From Polynucleobacter difficilis (lineage in GTDB: Bacteria > Pseudomonadota > Gammaproteobacteria > Burkholderiales > Burkholderiaceae), in assembly GCF_003065365.1 (NCBI RefSeq), contig NZ_CP023276.1:124001-188000 (forward strand): 64,000 nt of DNA, read 5' to 3'. Below, one piece after another: positions 45,465 through 53,954 of this stretch (the first letter of the stretch is position 1; the number at the start of each line of letters is the position of its first letter). The notes beneath the pieces were generated by a model, which saw only the letters and a program-made list of their open reading frames with translations, searched no databases and was not told where the DNA came from. Position numbers and translations under genes: made by a program.

Positions 45465-46136
45465 CTATGCGGAATTGCTGGGCTTAGACCTATTTTTTGT
45501 GATCCATTGGTGCAGGGCATCGATTTGGGGAATCAGCTTGTCGAGGCTGCCATCATTGAGAAGAATCGTATCGGCTGCCGCTAGCCGATCCTCGCGCGAT
45601 GCTTGTTTACGCATAATCTGCTCAATTTCGCTACGGTCCAAATTACTGCGCTGCATGACCCGTACAATTTGTAGCTCCGGGGGGCAGTCCACTACGACCA
45701 GATGATCGATTACCTGAGGCCAATAGCCCGATTCGACTAGGAGGGGAACCATAAAAACCAAGTACAGGGCTCCGTTTTGATAGGCTGCCATAGCTTGCCG
45801 GGCAGTTTCTGCTTGTATTAGCGGGTGGGTTATTGCTTCCAGCGATTGAAGTGCGCTTGGATCATTAAATACAAGGCGCCGCATCTTGGGTCGATCCAGG
45901 GATCCGTCGGCAGCCAATAAATCGGGGCCAAAACGATCCAGAATTGGGGCGATGGCCGCTCCATGCGGGGCAGTAATGTCATGGGCAATTTGATCTGAAT
46001 CGATTACCGTTGCCCCAAGCTCGGCCAAGCACTTGGCTGCTAATGACTTGCCGGACCCAATCCCGCCCGTCAATCCAATAAGCGGAATTTGCCCTTTTAG
46101 TGCAGTGAGAGCGGAATGCGCAGGAGTTGGGGCCAT
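45465..46136 (-). CDS. coaE: Dephospho-CoA kinase
   Basis: CoaE performs the last step of coenzyme A synthesis. The 223-residue P-loop kinase has GLTGGIGSGKS, the IDSDQIAHD motif and a late VMQRSNLDRSEIEQIM helix. I chose the ATG at 46136, inside the end of pilD (40-base overlap). Longer in-frame extensions are not family-like. The pairing of coaE with the pilD locus is standard in betaproteobacteria and gammaproteobacteria. Confidence 0.95.
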   Translation of the reverse strand: MAPTPAHSALTALKGQIPLIGLTGGIGSGKSLAAKCLAELGATVIDSDQIAHDITAPHGAAIAPILDRFGPDLLAADGSLDRPKMRRLVFNDPSALQSLEAITHPLIQAETARQAMAAYQNGALYLVFMVPLLVESGYWPQVIDHLVVVDCPPELQIVRVMQRSNLDRSEIEQIMRKQASREDRLAAADTILLNDGSLDKLIPQIDALHQWITKNRSKPSNSA

Positions 46137-46594
46137 ATTAAGTAAATAATGCCAGCAAACGCCAAAAAGGGTCCAAATGGAAAGGCGCACGCACGCCCTT
46201 GTTTTTGCCAGTAAAGCCATATAACGCCACCCAGCAAGCCACTCAGTGCCGATAGCAACACAATACCCGGCAAGGCTTGCCAGCCCAGCCAAGCCCCCAG
46301 AGCAGCCAGCAGTTTTGCATCCCCCATACCCAAGCCGTCACGGCCTTTGAGGGAGCGATAGAGCCAATTCAGCCCCCAAAAGAATCCAAATCCGAACGTC
46401 GCACCGAGGATGGCCTCTTGAGGACTACAAAAGCGCACATCCACAAAGAGATTAAAGAGTAAGCCGCCGGCAATCAGCCGATAGGTGACGGCGTCCGGAA
46501 TCCGAAACGTTCGAAAATCGACGTAGGCCACATAGGCCAAGGGCAGAATTAAGCCATAGCGAAGCACATCCGCAAGTAAGGTGAGATCAGTCAA
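46097..46594 (-). CDS. pilD: Prepilin peptidase, single-domain (PilD-like)
   Basis: This is an inner-membrane aspartyl peptidase that cleaves the leader of type IV pilins. The 165-residue protein holds about five transmembrane helices and both catalytic aspartates: D26 (YVDFRTFRIPD) and the GxGD motif at 89-92 (GMGD). It lacks the N-terminal Cys-rich methyltransferase half of usual PilD, which is 270-290 residues long. The upstream region is occupied by pilC, so no frameshifted remnant is hidden there. N-methylation of pilins must be absent or done by another enzyme. Confidence 0.85.
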   Translation of the reverse strand: MTDLTLLADVLRYGLILPLAYVAYVDFRTFRIPDAVTYRLIAGGLLFNLFVDVRFCSPQEAILGATFGFGFFWGLNWLYRSLKGRDGLGMGDAKLLAALGAWLGWQALPGIVLLSALSGLLGGVIWLYWQKQGRACAFPFGPFLAFAGIIYLIWPQLLRIPLSLH

Positions 46595-47637
46595 ACAATT
46601 TGCCCCAAGTTAAAGATTGGTAAGTACAGGATTATCACCAATCCCCCAATCAAAAGTCCTACAAATACAACGAGTATAGGTTCAAGGCTATGGCTCAAAA
46701 GCTTGAGTTGATTGGTTAACTGCTGTTCGAGGGCATCGGCGCGATTGCTGAGCATGGTTGCCAAAGAGCCACTAGCGCTACCAATCTGCAAGAGTTGCGC
46801 TGTCTCGTGGTCAAAAAACTGCTGCCGCGGATCGGCGCGTTGTAATGCTTCGCCAAAAGACCATCCTTGCGCAAGCGACTTAAAGATGTGCGCACTGAGA
46901 TCATGGCAAAGCCACTGATTTGAGGTTTGCGCTGTAATGCGCATGGCCTCTAATGCAGGCAAGCCAGCCTGCATCAAATAACCTAAGCTACGACACCAGC
47001 ACGCTAAGGTCGATTGGCGAAATGCATCCCCTATTATCGGAATCCGTAATAGGTACTGATCACAGCGCTTCTGAAGCCCCGGATAGCGCAGCCATAGTAG
47101 TGAGCTGCTAATTGCAGTGAGCGCAAGCCCACCGCTCATTACTGGCAAGTACAGCGTGAATTGCTCCGATGCGTTGAGAAGCAATTGGGTCGACCAGGGT
47201 AGGGGTGCATTGAAGTGACTAAATACGTCACTGAACACCGGGATGACCCAGGCGATCATCGCAATCATAAGTAAGCATGCCGAGCCTAAAGTAATCACGG
47301 GATAGGCGAGGGCGTGTTGTATCTGGCGATGCAATTCAATTTGGGTGTGTAATTGCTGTTGGATGGTACGCAGTGCAAGACTGATTTCGCCGGATTCTTC
47401 GCTGACACGGATTAAGCCGATAAAGGCTGGATCAAAAATAGCATGTTGCATTGAGAGGCATTGTGAGAAGCGCTCACCTTGCGCTAAGTGCTGCGCAATC
47501 AATGCCATCACCTTTTGCCACCGAGGCGAAGCCGATTGCTGCATAAGCTTGATGCTCTCCAATAGGGGTAATCCGGCATCAAGCAAGACGAGCATGCGCT
47601 CCACAAAATACAGCTGCTCTTGTTTTCTGAGTACCAT
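46591..47637 (-). CDS. pilC: Type IV pilus inner membrane platform protein PilC
   Basis: PilC is a T2SF-family polytopic membrane protein that couples the PilB motor to pilus assembly. The 348-residue protein has two copies of the T2SF domain (LLDAGLPLLESIKLM and LMQAGLPALEAMRIT) and three to four hydrophobic helices, the last near the C-terminus (EPILVVFVGLLIGGLVIILYL). The ATG at 47637 lies two bases after the pilB stop. A TTG at 47649 is a possible alternative. It is somewhat shorter than usual PilC (about 400), mostly at the N-terminus. Confidence 0.88.
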   Translation of the reverse strand: MVLRKQEQLYFVERMLVLLDAGLPLLESIKLMQQSASPRWQKVMALIAQHLAQGERFSQCLSMQHAIFDPAFIGLIRVSEESGEISLALRTIQQQLHTQIELHRQIQHALAYPVITLGSACLLMIAMIAWVIPVFSDVFSHFNAPLPWSTQLLLNASEQFTLYLPVMSGGLALTAISSSLLWLRYPGLQKRCDQYLLRIPIIGDAFRQSTLACWCRSLGYLMQAGLPALEAMRITAQTSNQWLCHDLSAHIFKSLAQGWSFGEALQRADPRQQFFDHETAQLLQIGSASGSLATMLSNRADALEQQLTNQLKLLSHSLEPILVVFVGLLIGGLVIILYLPIFNLGQIV

Positions 47638-47639
47638 GA

Positions 47640-48806
47640 CTAATGCCAAGAGCCAAGCTGGGAATTGAGCTCGGCAAGGGTGATGCGTTGATGATCAACA
47701 TGGACCATGCCAGCGGAGCGCATGTCCTGAAAACCGCAATGCTCGACCTGGCGTTTTAATTCAGCAGAATTTGAATTACTCTCAAATGCAGTGGCAATGG
47801 CGCTGGTGAAGGGTAAAACTTCATGGATGCCAATCCGATCAAATAGGCCTATTCCGCCGCACTGCGGGCAGTCATCGATTGACGCTGTAGCATGGCATTT
47901 GGAACAGATTTGACGTGCTAGGCGCTGCGAGCTAATGCAACGCAGGCACGCCCTTAAGACATCGCTGGCTATGCCTAAGCTACGCAGCCGTTGAATACTG
48001 GCGAGCGCGCCGCGGGTGTGTAAGGTGCTCAATACCAAGTGGCCGGTTTGCGCAGCCTGCATGGCCAGTTCGGCGGTCACCGCATCCCGAATTTCGCCGA
48101 TCATGATGACATCGGGATCTTGCCTTAGTAGTGCGCGAACAATACCGTTGAAATCCAAGCCCGCTTTTGGGTGATAGGCAATCTGATTGACGCCCGCAAG
48201 ACGGATCTCGATCGGGTCCTCGATGGAACATACATTTCGTCCGCTAGTATTTAATTGGCTTAAGCAGCTATAGAGTGTGCGGGTTTTGCCGCTACCAGTT
48301 GGTCCTGTAACGAGAATCAGGCCATCGGGCTGTGCAATGGCATCTGCGAGGTGGGTCAATTGCGCTGCATGCAAGCCAAGCAAGTTTAAATCCAATGCCG
48401 AAGTAGGGGGTGGCAATAAACGCAATACGGCTTTTTCCCCATACAGTGTGGGCAGTATGGAGACGCGGCAATCGATATCGGGGCGCGTGTAATTGAGTCC
48501 CACTGATAGTCGGCCATCTTGGGGAATGCGTTGCTCAGCGATATCTAATCTGGCCAGTATTTTGATACGGGCAATGATGCGTTCGTGCTCAACCGCTATG
48601 GGGACTTGAAGGATTTGTAATACGCCATCGACACGGATGCGAATGACAGTCTTATGTTCGAGCGCTTCGACATGAATATCGCTTGCGCGCGCATGCAGTG
48701 CTTGGGTAACGATGGCTTGCCACGCTCGAATAACCGTAAAGTCATCATGTTGAGTAGTCAAATTAATACAGTACCTTGAACAATGTTGAAGTAAGAGACC
48801 ATGCAT
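47640..48806 (-). CDS. pilB: Type IV pilus / type II secretion assembly ATPase (PilB/GspE type)
   Basis: This AAA-like hexameric motor drives pilus extension. The 388-residue protein has Walker A TGPTGSGKT, an Asp box, Walker B-like PDVIMIGEIRD and the His box TGHLVLSTLHTR. Two CxxC pairs typical of PilB/GspE zinc binding follow (CSKCHATASIDDCPQC). The N1 domain of classical PilB is missing and N2 is short. It starts at ATG 48806 and leads a compact pilB-C-D unit. Its partner genes for pilins are elsewhere. Confidence 0.88.
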   Translation of the reverse strand: MHGLLLQHCSRYCINLTTQHDDFTVIRAWQAIVTQALHARASDIHVEALEHKTVIRIRVDGVLQILQVPIAVEHERIIARIKILARLDIAEQRIPQDGRLSVGLNYTRPDIDCRVSILPTLYGEKAVLRLLPPPTSALDLNLLGLHAAQLTHLADAIAQPDGLILVTGPTGSGKTRTLYSCLSQLNTSGRNVCSIEDPIEIRLAGVNQIAYHPKAGLDFNGIVRALLRQDPDVIMIGEIRDAVTAELAMQAAQTGHLVLSTLHTRGALASIQRLRSLGIASDVLRACLRCISSQRLARQICSKCHATASIDDCPQCGGIGLFDRIGIHEVLPFTSAIATAFESNSNSAELKRQVEHCGFQDMRSAGMVHVDHQRITLAELNSQLGSWH

Positions 48807-48901
48807 TAAGCGCTCAGAAGTGCTTGGCCTTACTGTAGTGACTGCACGCCTTCAGTACTATCGGGCGCGATTGAATTACCTGTCAGATACCATAGACCCC
48901 A

Positions 48902-49420
48902 ATGACAAGCTTAGCCTCCACTCACCCACCATCCCATCACCAGAGCAATGCATGTGTGATTGCTGCGCCGTTTGGGTGTCTTGGTATCACTACCGAAATG
49001 GTCGATGGCAGTTTGATGCTGGCCTACATCCGCTATCTGCCCGCATCGGCAAAGCATCAAGCGCCTGGTAATGCCTTAGCAGCCTTGGTAGAGGAGCAAT
49101 GTCGTGCCTATTTTGCGGATCCTAGGACGGTATTTGATTTACCCCTAAAGCCCCAAGGTACTGCGTTTCAACAGCGGGTATGGAATGCCGTTGCCCAGCT
49201 GCAATCGGGTGAAACGACCACCTACGGGGAGATCGCAGCCCGTTTGCATTCGGGTGCGCGCGCCGTCGGTGGCGCGTGCGGCGCCAACTATTTTCCCTTG
49301 GTGATTCCGTGCCACCGGGTTGTTGCGAAAGCCAATCTAGGTGGTTTTATGGGGCAGGATGCTCCCGGTCTCTATCGGGATATTAAGCGGTGGCTTCTCA
49401 ATCACGAAGCGCGCGCTTGA
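48902..49420 (+). CDS. ogt: Methylated-DNA--protein-cysteine methyltransferase
   Basis: This suicide repair protein removes methyl groups from O6-methylguanine and O4-methylthymine. The 172-residue protein has an N-terminal ribonuclease-like half and a C-terminal domain with the helix-turn-helix segment GETTTYGEIAARLHSGARAVGGA. The reactive cysteine is C137 in IPCHRVV. It is divergent from pilB. Its 3' end overlaps the converging squalene/phytoene synthase gene by 23 bases. Confidence 0.94.
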   Translation: MTSLASTHPPSHHQSNACVIAAPFGCLGITTEMVDGSLMLAYIRYLPASAKHQAPGNALAALVEEQCRAYFADPRTVFDLPLKPQGTAFQQRVWNAVAQLQSGETTTYGEIAARLHSGARAVGGACGANYFPLVIPCHRVVAKANLGGFMGQDAPGLYRDIKRWLLNHEARA

Positions 49421-50372
49421 TTGGTCTTCCTGCAATCGTACAAAATTGCTGCATCACATAATCGGAACGTGCAGCAATCAATGTGAAGTAATAAAAAAGC
49501 CATACTGTTCTGCGAGGCAGTTTGACGTCATTCCCCCGAGAAAAATGGCTTCGATCGGCAATCTTACTGAGCGTGAGTACGGCCAACCCAAGGGCTAAAA
49601 AACAAAAGCGCCGAATACCCACTTCATCTGCCGGAATCAGGCGTATGTAGTCCATTGCTTCTGCTAACTTCTGGTCAGCAATCGCCAGCAAGGCAAGTTG
49701 GCTATAGCCTTGGGGTTTCCAGGAAACGCCGCGTGCGCTGTCTTCGGGAGAGTCTTTCAAAATATTGGTCATCTGCAAGGCTTGACCAAAGCCAATCGCC
49801 AGATATTCTTTACCAGCAATGGCACGAGCAAAGGCCGGCGAGTGCATGGCAAAGACGCTGGTGAGCATTTCACCAACGACGCCTGCCACCACATAACAGT
49901 ACTCTTCAAATTCAGGTAGGTCGCGTAAGCCTGCCAAGGTTTGCTTGTCATGAAAGCGCAGCATGCCGTTCGACATAATTTCAACACAGCGGCTAATCGC
50001 GGCTTGCTCGTTTGTATTAAAGCCATGAAAAATGCGCAGTACCGTTGGGGTATTGGCAATCAAATCGCGCTCGTCCGCATTGCAGTGGCCTTCTAGTGCA
50101 CGCAAGCAAGGGCTCACAAATGCATCAACCGATTGCTTACCTAAAACAGCATCCAGAAACAAGGAAGATAACTCCTGCTTCGCTTCGATGCTCAGAGTAG
50201 GCGCATCTTCGATCGTATCGATAATGCGGCACAGTAAATAGGTGTTCCCAATGACGGTTTCGAGCGCCTTGGGCAACAAAGGGATGGTGAGGGCAAAGGT
50301 TCTGGAAACCGCCCCCAAAATGGACTGCTGATATGCCATGTCGGCTATGGATTGCGGATGCACCTTGCTCAT
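49398..50372 (-). CDS. Squalene/phytoene synthase family protein
   Basis: This trans-isoprenyl diphosphate synthase of the head-to-head type probably makes squalene or a related triterpene from two farnesyl diphosphates. The 324-residue protein has the first Asp-rich motif D52-TIE-D56, the YCYVVAGVVG segment around 159-168 and the second motif D207-x3-D211 in NILKDSPED. The DTIED and YCxxVAGxVG forms look closer to eukaryote-type squalene synthase than to HpnC/HpnD. A C-terminal hydrophobic segment may tether it to the membrane. No hopanoid or carotenoid genes are adjacent. Confidence 0.85.
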   Translation of the reverse strand: MSKVHPQSIADMAYQQSILGAVSRTFALTIPLLPKALETVIGNTYLLCRIIDTIEDAPTLSIEAKQELSSLFLDAVLGKQSVDAFVSPCLRALEGHCNADERDLIANTPTVLRIFHGFNTNEQAAISRCVEIMSNGMLRFHDKQTLAGLRDLPEFEEYCYVVAGVVGEMLTSVFAMHSPAFARAIAGKEYLAIGFGQALQMTNILKDSPEDSARGVSWKPQGYSQLALLAIADQKLAEAMDYIRLIPADEVGIRRFCFLALGLAVLTLSKIADRSHFSRGNDVKLPRRTVWLFYYFTLIAARSDYVMQQFCTIAGRPIKRALRD

Positions 50373-50422
50373 GCTGGAATTATGTCAGAGCGGCGTGTTT
50401 CAGAGGTCGTCATAAAACATAT

Positions 50423-50449
50423 TTGCCATAAGTAACAAGGCCATATAAT
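50423..50449 (+). promoter_or_regulatory. Possible sigma70 promoter for the symporter gene
   Basis: A perfect -10 box TATAAT (50444-50449) is preceded by TTGCCA (50423-50428) at a short 15-base spacing. Transcription would start near 50456, ten bases before the proposed start codon. The short spacer weakens the prediction. Confidence 0.4.
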
Positions 50450-50465
50450 TTGTGCAAATGATTGA

Positions 50466-51887
50466 ATGGGGCGGTTTGCCGTGCTGATTTGGTTTGTTGT
50501 CATCTATTGGGTAATCTCCGTTGGCATCGGCCTGTGGGCTGCTATGCGCGTCAAAAATACGGCCGATTTTGCAGCAGCAGGCCATAGCCTCCCCTTGCCG
50601 ATTGTCACCGCCATGGTTTTTGCTACTTGGTTTGGTTCAGAGGCGGTTTTAGGTATTCCAGCCGAGTTTATTAAAGAGGGTTTGGGCGGGGTCGTCTCTG
50701 ACCCCTTTGGATCGGCGCTCTGTTTAATCTTAGTGGGCCTTTTTTTTGCCAAGCACCTCTATAACCGCCGGATGCTCACGATCGGTGATTTCTTTCGTGA
50801 AAAGTATGGCCGCACAGTCGAGGTCTTGGTTACCTTGTGCATCGTCGTATCCTATTTAGGCTGGGTTGCTGCGCAGATCAAAGCCCTGGGTCTCGTCTTT
50901 CATGTTGTGTCGGATGGCGCCATCTCCGAAAACCTCGGCATGATGATTGGTGCCGGCAGTGTTTTGATCTATACCCTGTTTGGTGGCATGTGGTCGGTGG
51001 CGATTACCGACTTCATTCAGATGATTGTGATTGTGATTGGGATGCTCTACATCAGTGGGGAGATGACCGCGCTCACGGGTGGATTTACTGTAGTGGTTGA
51101 GCATGCGGCTGCGGCCGGCAAGTTCTCTTTTTGGCCCGATATGAATCTGGTCTCCATCCTTGGATTTACAGCGGCGCTGTGCACCATGATGCTGGGCTCG
51201 ATCCCGCAGCAAGACGTCTTTCAGCGGATTAGCTCGTCCAAGAACGTCAATATTGCTGTGCAGGCGTCGATTTTGGGCGGCGTTTTGTATTTCATCTTTG
51301 CGTTTGTGCCAATGTACTTAGCCTATTCGGCAACCTTAATCGATCCCGGTTTGGTAGAGCGCTACATCAATACCGATTCCCAAATGATTTTGCCTAAGTT
51401 AGTGCTTGAGCATGCGCCGGTATTTGCCCAAATTCTATTTTTTGGCGCACTGCTCTCGGCCATCAAAAGTTGTGCAAGTGCAACATTATTGGCGCCGTCG
51501 GTCAGCTTTGCCGAAAACATCGTGCGCGGGTTTTATAAGAACTTAAGTGATCAAGGTTTGCTAAAAATCATGCGAATTACGGTCCTATTCTTTACCTTGG
51601 CCGTGACCTTATTTGCAATGAACTCAGAGCTATCTATCTTTAAGATGGTCGAAAGTGCCTATAAAGTCACTTTAGTTGCTGCATTTGTGCCTCTTGCCTT
51701 CGGAATTTACTGGTCGAAGGCCAATTCCTTGGGCGGCCTGCTTGCCGTCGTTTTTGGCTTGACAGTTTGGATTGGGGCTGAGATATTAGCTCCTGAAGCT
51801 ACTTTACCGCCGCAATTGGCGGGACTCTTAGCCAGCATCGCTGGGATGCTGCTGGGTGGTCTAGTCCCCCGTTCTGCACTGCGTTAA
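50466..51887 (+). CDS. Sodium:solute symporter family protein
   Basis: This secondary transporter of the SSS family takes up an organic solute with sodium. The 473-residue protein has about 12-13 transmembrane helices. The ATWFGSEAVLG segment in helix 2, the TIGDFFREKYG loop and TDFIQM are SSS features. The pattern resembles the choline-transporter-like branch more than PanF or PutP, but the substrate cannot be named. An internal GTG at 50481 has a better ribosome-binding site (GGGGCGG) than the ATG at 50466. It may feed substrate to the downstream enzymes. Confidence 0.85.
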   Translation: MGRFAVLIWFVVIYWVISVGIGLWAAMRVKNTADFAAAGHSLPLPIVTAMVFATWFGSEAVLGIPAEFIKEGLGGVVSDPFGSALCLILVGLFFAKHLYNRRMLTIGDFFREKYGRTVEVLVTLCIVVSYLGWVAAQIKALGLVFHVVSDGAISENLGMMIGAGSVLIYTLFGGMWSVAITDFIQMIVIVIGMLYISGEMTALTGGFTVVVEHAAAAGKFSFWPDMNLVSILGFTAALCTMMLGSIPQQDVFQRISSSKNVNIAVQASILGGVLYFIFAFVPMYLAYSATLIDPGLVERYINTDSQMILPKLVLEHAPVFAQILFFGALLSAIKSCASATLLAPSVSFAENIVRGFYKNLSDQGLLKIMRITVLFFTLAVTLFAMNSELSIFKMVESAYKVTLVAAFVPLAFGIYWSKANSLGGLLAVVFGLTVWIGAEILAPEATLPPQLAGLLASIAGMLLGGLVPRSALR

Positions 51888-51932
51888 GTGCAGGTTTGAA
51901 TAATTTGTATTTTGTTGTGATTGATCCGCTGC

Positions 51933-51944
51933 GCGAGATCTCGC
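51933..51944. repeat. 12-bp palindrome between symporter and reductase genes
   Basis: GCGAGATCTCGC is a perfect inverted repeat, within a longer imperfect one (GCTGCG to CGCAGC). It lies in the 114-base gap before the KPR-family gene and could be an operator or RNA hairpin. Confidence 0.3.
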
Positions 51945-52001
51945 AGCAAAAGTTGCCTACGATGGGTGCAATGAAAAATTTTTTGTTCTTATGGAGTTGT
52001 T

Positions 52002-53021
52002 ATGAAAATCTGTGTGATCGGCGGGGGTGGAGCCATTGGCGGCTACCTAGCTGTCATGTTAGCGAGAGCTGGCAATGATGTAACGGTGGTCGCCCGAGGG
52101 GCCACATTAAAAGCAATTCAGGAAAGAGGGCTGGCACTCATTACCAATGAAGAGCCAGAGCCATTGCATGCCACCGTTACTGCGGTTGAAAAGATTACCG
52201 ATGCCGGTAAGCCCGACATCATTATTTTGGCGGTCAAGGCCCACCAAGTGGAGCCCGTCGTGCACGATATGGCGGCGATCATGGGCCCTGATACGATCTT
52301 GATCCCCATGCAAAACGGAATTCCGTGGTGGTACTTTCAAAAACTGCCCGGCGAGTATCAAGACCATTCGGTTGAGACAGTGGATGCGGGCGGCCTCATC
52401 ATGCGCACGATCAATCCCAACAACATTCTGGGTTGCGTGGTGTATCCCGCTACATTTACCCAAGCCCCTGGCGTGATTCGCCATGTGGAAGGAACGCGCT
52501 TCCCAATTGGTGAGCTCGATGGCTCGGTATCCGATCGCGCAAAGATGGTTTCCGAGTTAATGGCGGCTGCTGGTTTTAAGTCACCGATTCTGGAAGATAT
52601 CCGTGCCGAGATTTGGCTCAAACTTTGGGGCAATATGACCTTCAATCCGATCAGCGCCTTAACGCATGGTCACCTCGAAGGAATTTGCCAGCATCCGCTC
52701 ACCAAAGATCTAGCGCGCAATATGATGGCCGAGGCGCAAACCATTGGAGAGAAGTTGGGCGTTACGTTCCGGGTTGATATTGAGCGCCGCATTGGTGGTG
52801 CTGAAAAAGTCGGCAAACATAAAACATCCATGCTGCAGGATTTAGAAGCCGGTCGTTCACTCGAGATTGATGCCTTGCTCGGTTCAGTTATTGAGCTGGG
52901 TCAGATCACCAAGATCCCAACACCATGCCTTAGTACGGTTTTTGCATTAACCAAAGTGCTGGATGAAAACGTCCAGGCATCCAATGGCAGTTTGGCTTTG
53001 CCATTTGCTGCGGGATATTAA
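52002..53021 (+). CDS. 2-dehydropantoate 2-reductase family protein
   Basis: This NADP-dependent reductase belongs to the ketopantoate reductase family. The 339-residue protein has the Rossmann loop CVIGGGGAIGGYLA at the N-terminus, the AVKAHQ motif, MQNGIPWW, and the C-terminal helical domain with KLWGNMTFNPISALT and the KTSMLQDLEAGRSLEID motif. Many bacteria carry several paralogues, some not making pantothenate. The FAH-type and GrdB-like neighbours suggest a catabolic 2-keto acid reductase as an alternative. GGAG precedes the ATG. Confidence 0.85.
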   Translation: MKICVIGGGGAIGGYLAVMLARAGNDVTVVARGATLKAIQERGLALITNEEPEPLHATVTAVEKITDAGKPDIIILAVKAHQVEPVVHDMAAIMGPDTILIPMQNGIPWWYFQKLPGEYQDHSVETVDAGGLIMRTINPNNILGCVVYPATFTQAPGVIRHVEGTRFPIGELDGSVSDRAKMVSELMAAAGFKSPILEDIRAEIWLKLWGNMTFNPISALTHGHLEGICQHPLTKDLARNMMAEAQTIGEKLGVTFRVDIERRIGGAEKVGKHKTSMLQDLEAGRSLEIDALLGSVIELGQITKIPTPCLSTVFALTKVLDENVQASNGSLALPFAAGY

Positions 53022-53077
53022 GCCGGTTGATGGAGTGATGCGGAGTTCTACAGTTTTATAAAGTTTGTTCAGTTGTT

Positions 53078-53117
53078 AAAAAAGCCTCAAAGCAGCAATG
53101 CCTTGAGGCTTTTTTTA
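53078..53117. terminator. Bidirectional intrinsic terminator
   Basis: GCCTCAA (53084-53090) pairs with TTGAGGC (53103-53109), flanked by A6 on the left and T7 on the right. It works as a rho-independent terminator for both the reductase gene (plus) and the FAH-family gene (minus). Confidence 0.9.
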
Positions 53118-53131
53118 TGAGCCCTACCTCT

Positions 53132-53899
53132 TTACTCGAAGGTGTTGTCGAGCTGTCCAACGCCATCAATCACAATGCTGACCTTGCTGCCAGGCTTCAT
53201 TGAGCCAACACCTACTGAGGTGCCGCAGGCAATGATGTCACCCACCTCTAGAGTGATGTCTTGGGAAATCAAGCTCACCAATTTGGCGGGTTGGAAAATC
53301 ATATCGGCAACTGGATAATTCTGGCGCTCTTGATCGTTCAAGATCGTTTTAATGTGCAACTGGCTTGGGTCGATGCCAGTAGTGATGTAGGGGCCAAAGG
53401 CGCCAAAGGTGTCGAAGCTCTTCGAGCGCGTCCACTGGGCATAGCCGGGATCACGGTTGAGGATTTCAATGGCGGTGACGTCATTAATGCAGGTGTAGCC
53501 AAAGATGGTAGAGGCGGCTTCGGCTTCACTAATACCTTGGCAGCGCCGCCCAATCACGATACCGAGCTCCCCTTCATACACCACTTTGCCGGAGTAGGAC
53601 TTGGGCATACGAATGGTTTGGTTGGCAGCCAGAAATGAGCTATTGGATTTCAAGAAATACAGTGGTTCTGCTGGTACTGCATGCTCAAGCTTGGTCACCA
53701 GGGCATGGAAGTTATCAACCAGCGCAACCATCTTCGTTGGCACGCAAGGAATATCAATCACGACATCGGAGAGCTTTAGCGTAGCGCCGGTTGGTGTGGG
53801 ATTGCAAAACAAATCGCCGCTGTACACCGTAATTTGATCGTTTTGAATTTGCCCAAAGCCAATTTGACCTTGGTGCTGATAGCGTACCCATTGCGTCAT
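53132..53899 (-). CDS. Fumarylacetoacetate hydrolase-family protein
   Basis: This metal-dependent enzyme belongs to the FAH superfamily, which includes acylpyruvate hydrolases, decarboxylases and isomerases of aromatic catabolism. The 255-residue protein carries the family metal-site pattern: VVYEGELGIVIGR with its two glutamates, then CINDVTAIEI, and the KSFDTFGAFGPYI segment. ACGTSVGVG follows near the end. It starts at ATG 53899 with AGAGGAA upstream and is divergent from the GrdB/PrdB-like gene over 55 bases. The substrate is unknown. Confidence 0.88.
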   Translation of the reverse strand: MTQWVRYQHQGQIGFGQIQNDQITVYSGDLFCNPTPTGATLKLSDVVIDIPCVPTKMVALVDNFHALVTKLEHAVPAEPLYFLKSNSSFLAANQTIRMPKSYSGKVVYEGELGIVIGRRCQGISEAEAASTIFGYTCINDVTAIEILNRDPGYAQWTRSKSFDTFGAFGPYITTGIDPSQLHIKTILNDQERQNYPVADMIFQPAKLVSLISQDITLEVGDIIACGTSVGVGSMKPGSKVSIVIDGVGQLDNTFE

Positions 53900-53954
53900 A
53901 ATGAATTCCTCTTGTTTTCAGTATTGATGCGTTCTATCTTATCAAGGATCGGTT

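Noticed and set aside
48820..49071. 83-residue plus-strand frame before and within ogt
   Set aside because: It overlaps ogt in another frame and has irregular composition; ogt motifs are clear.
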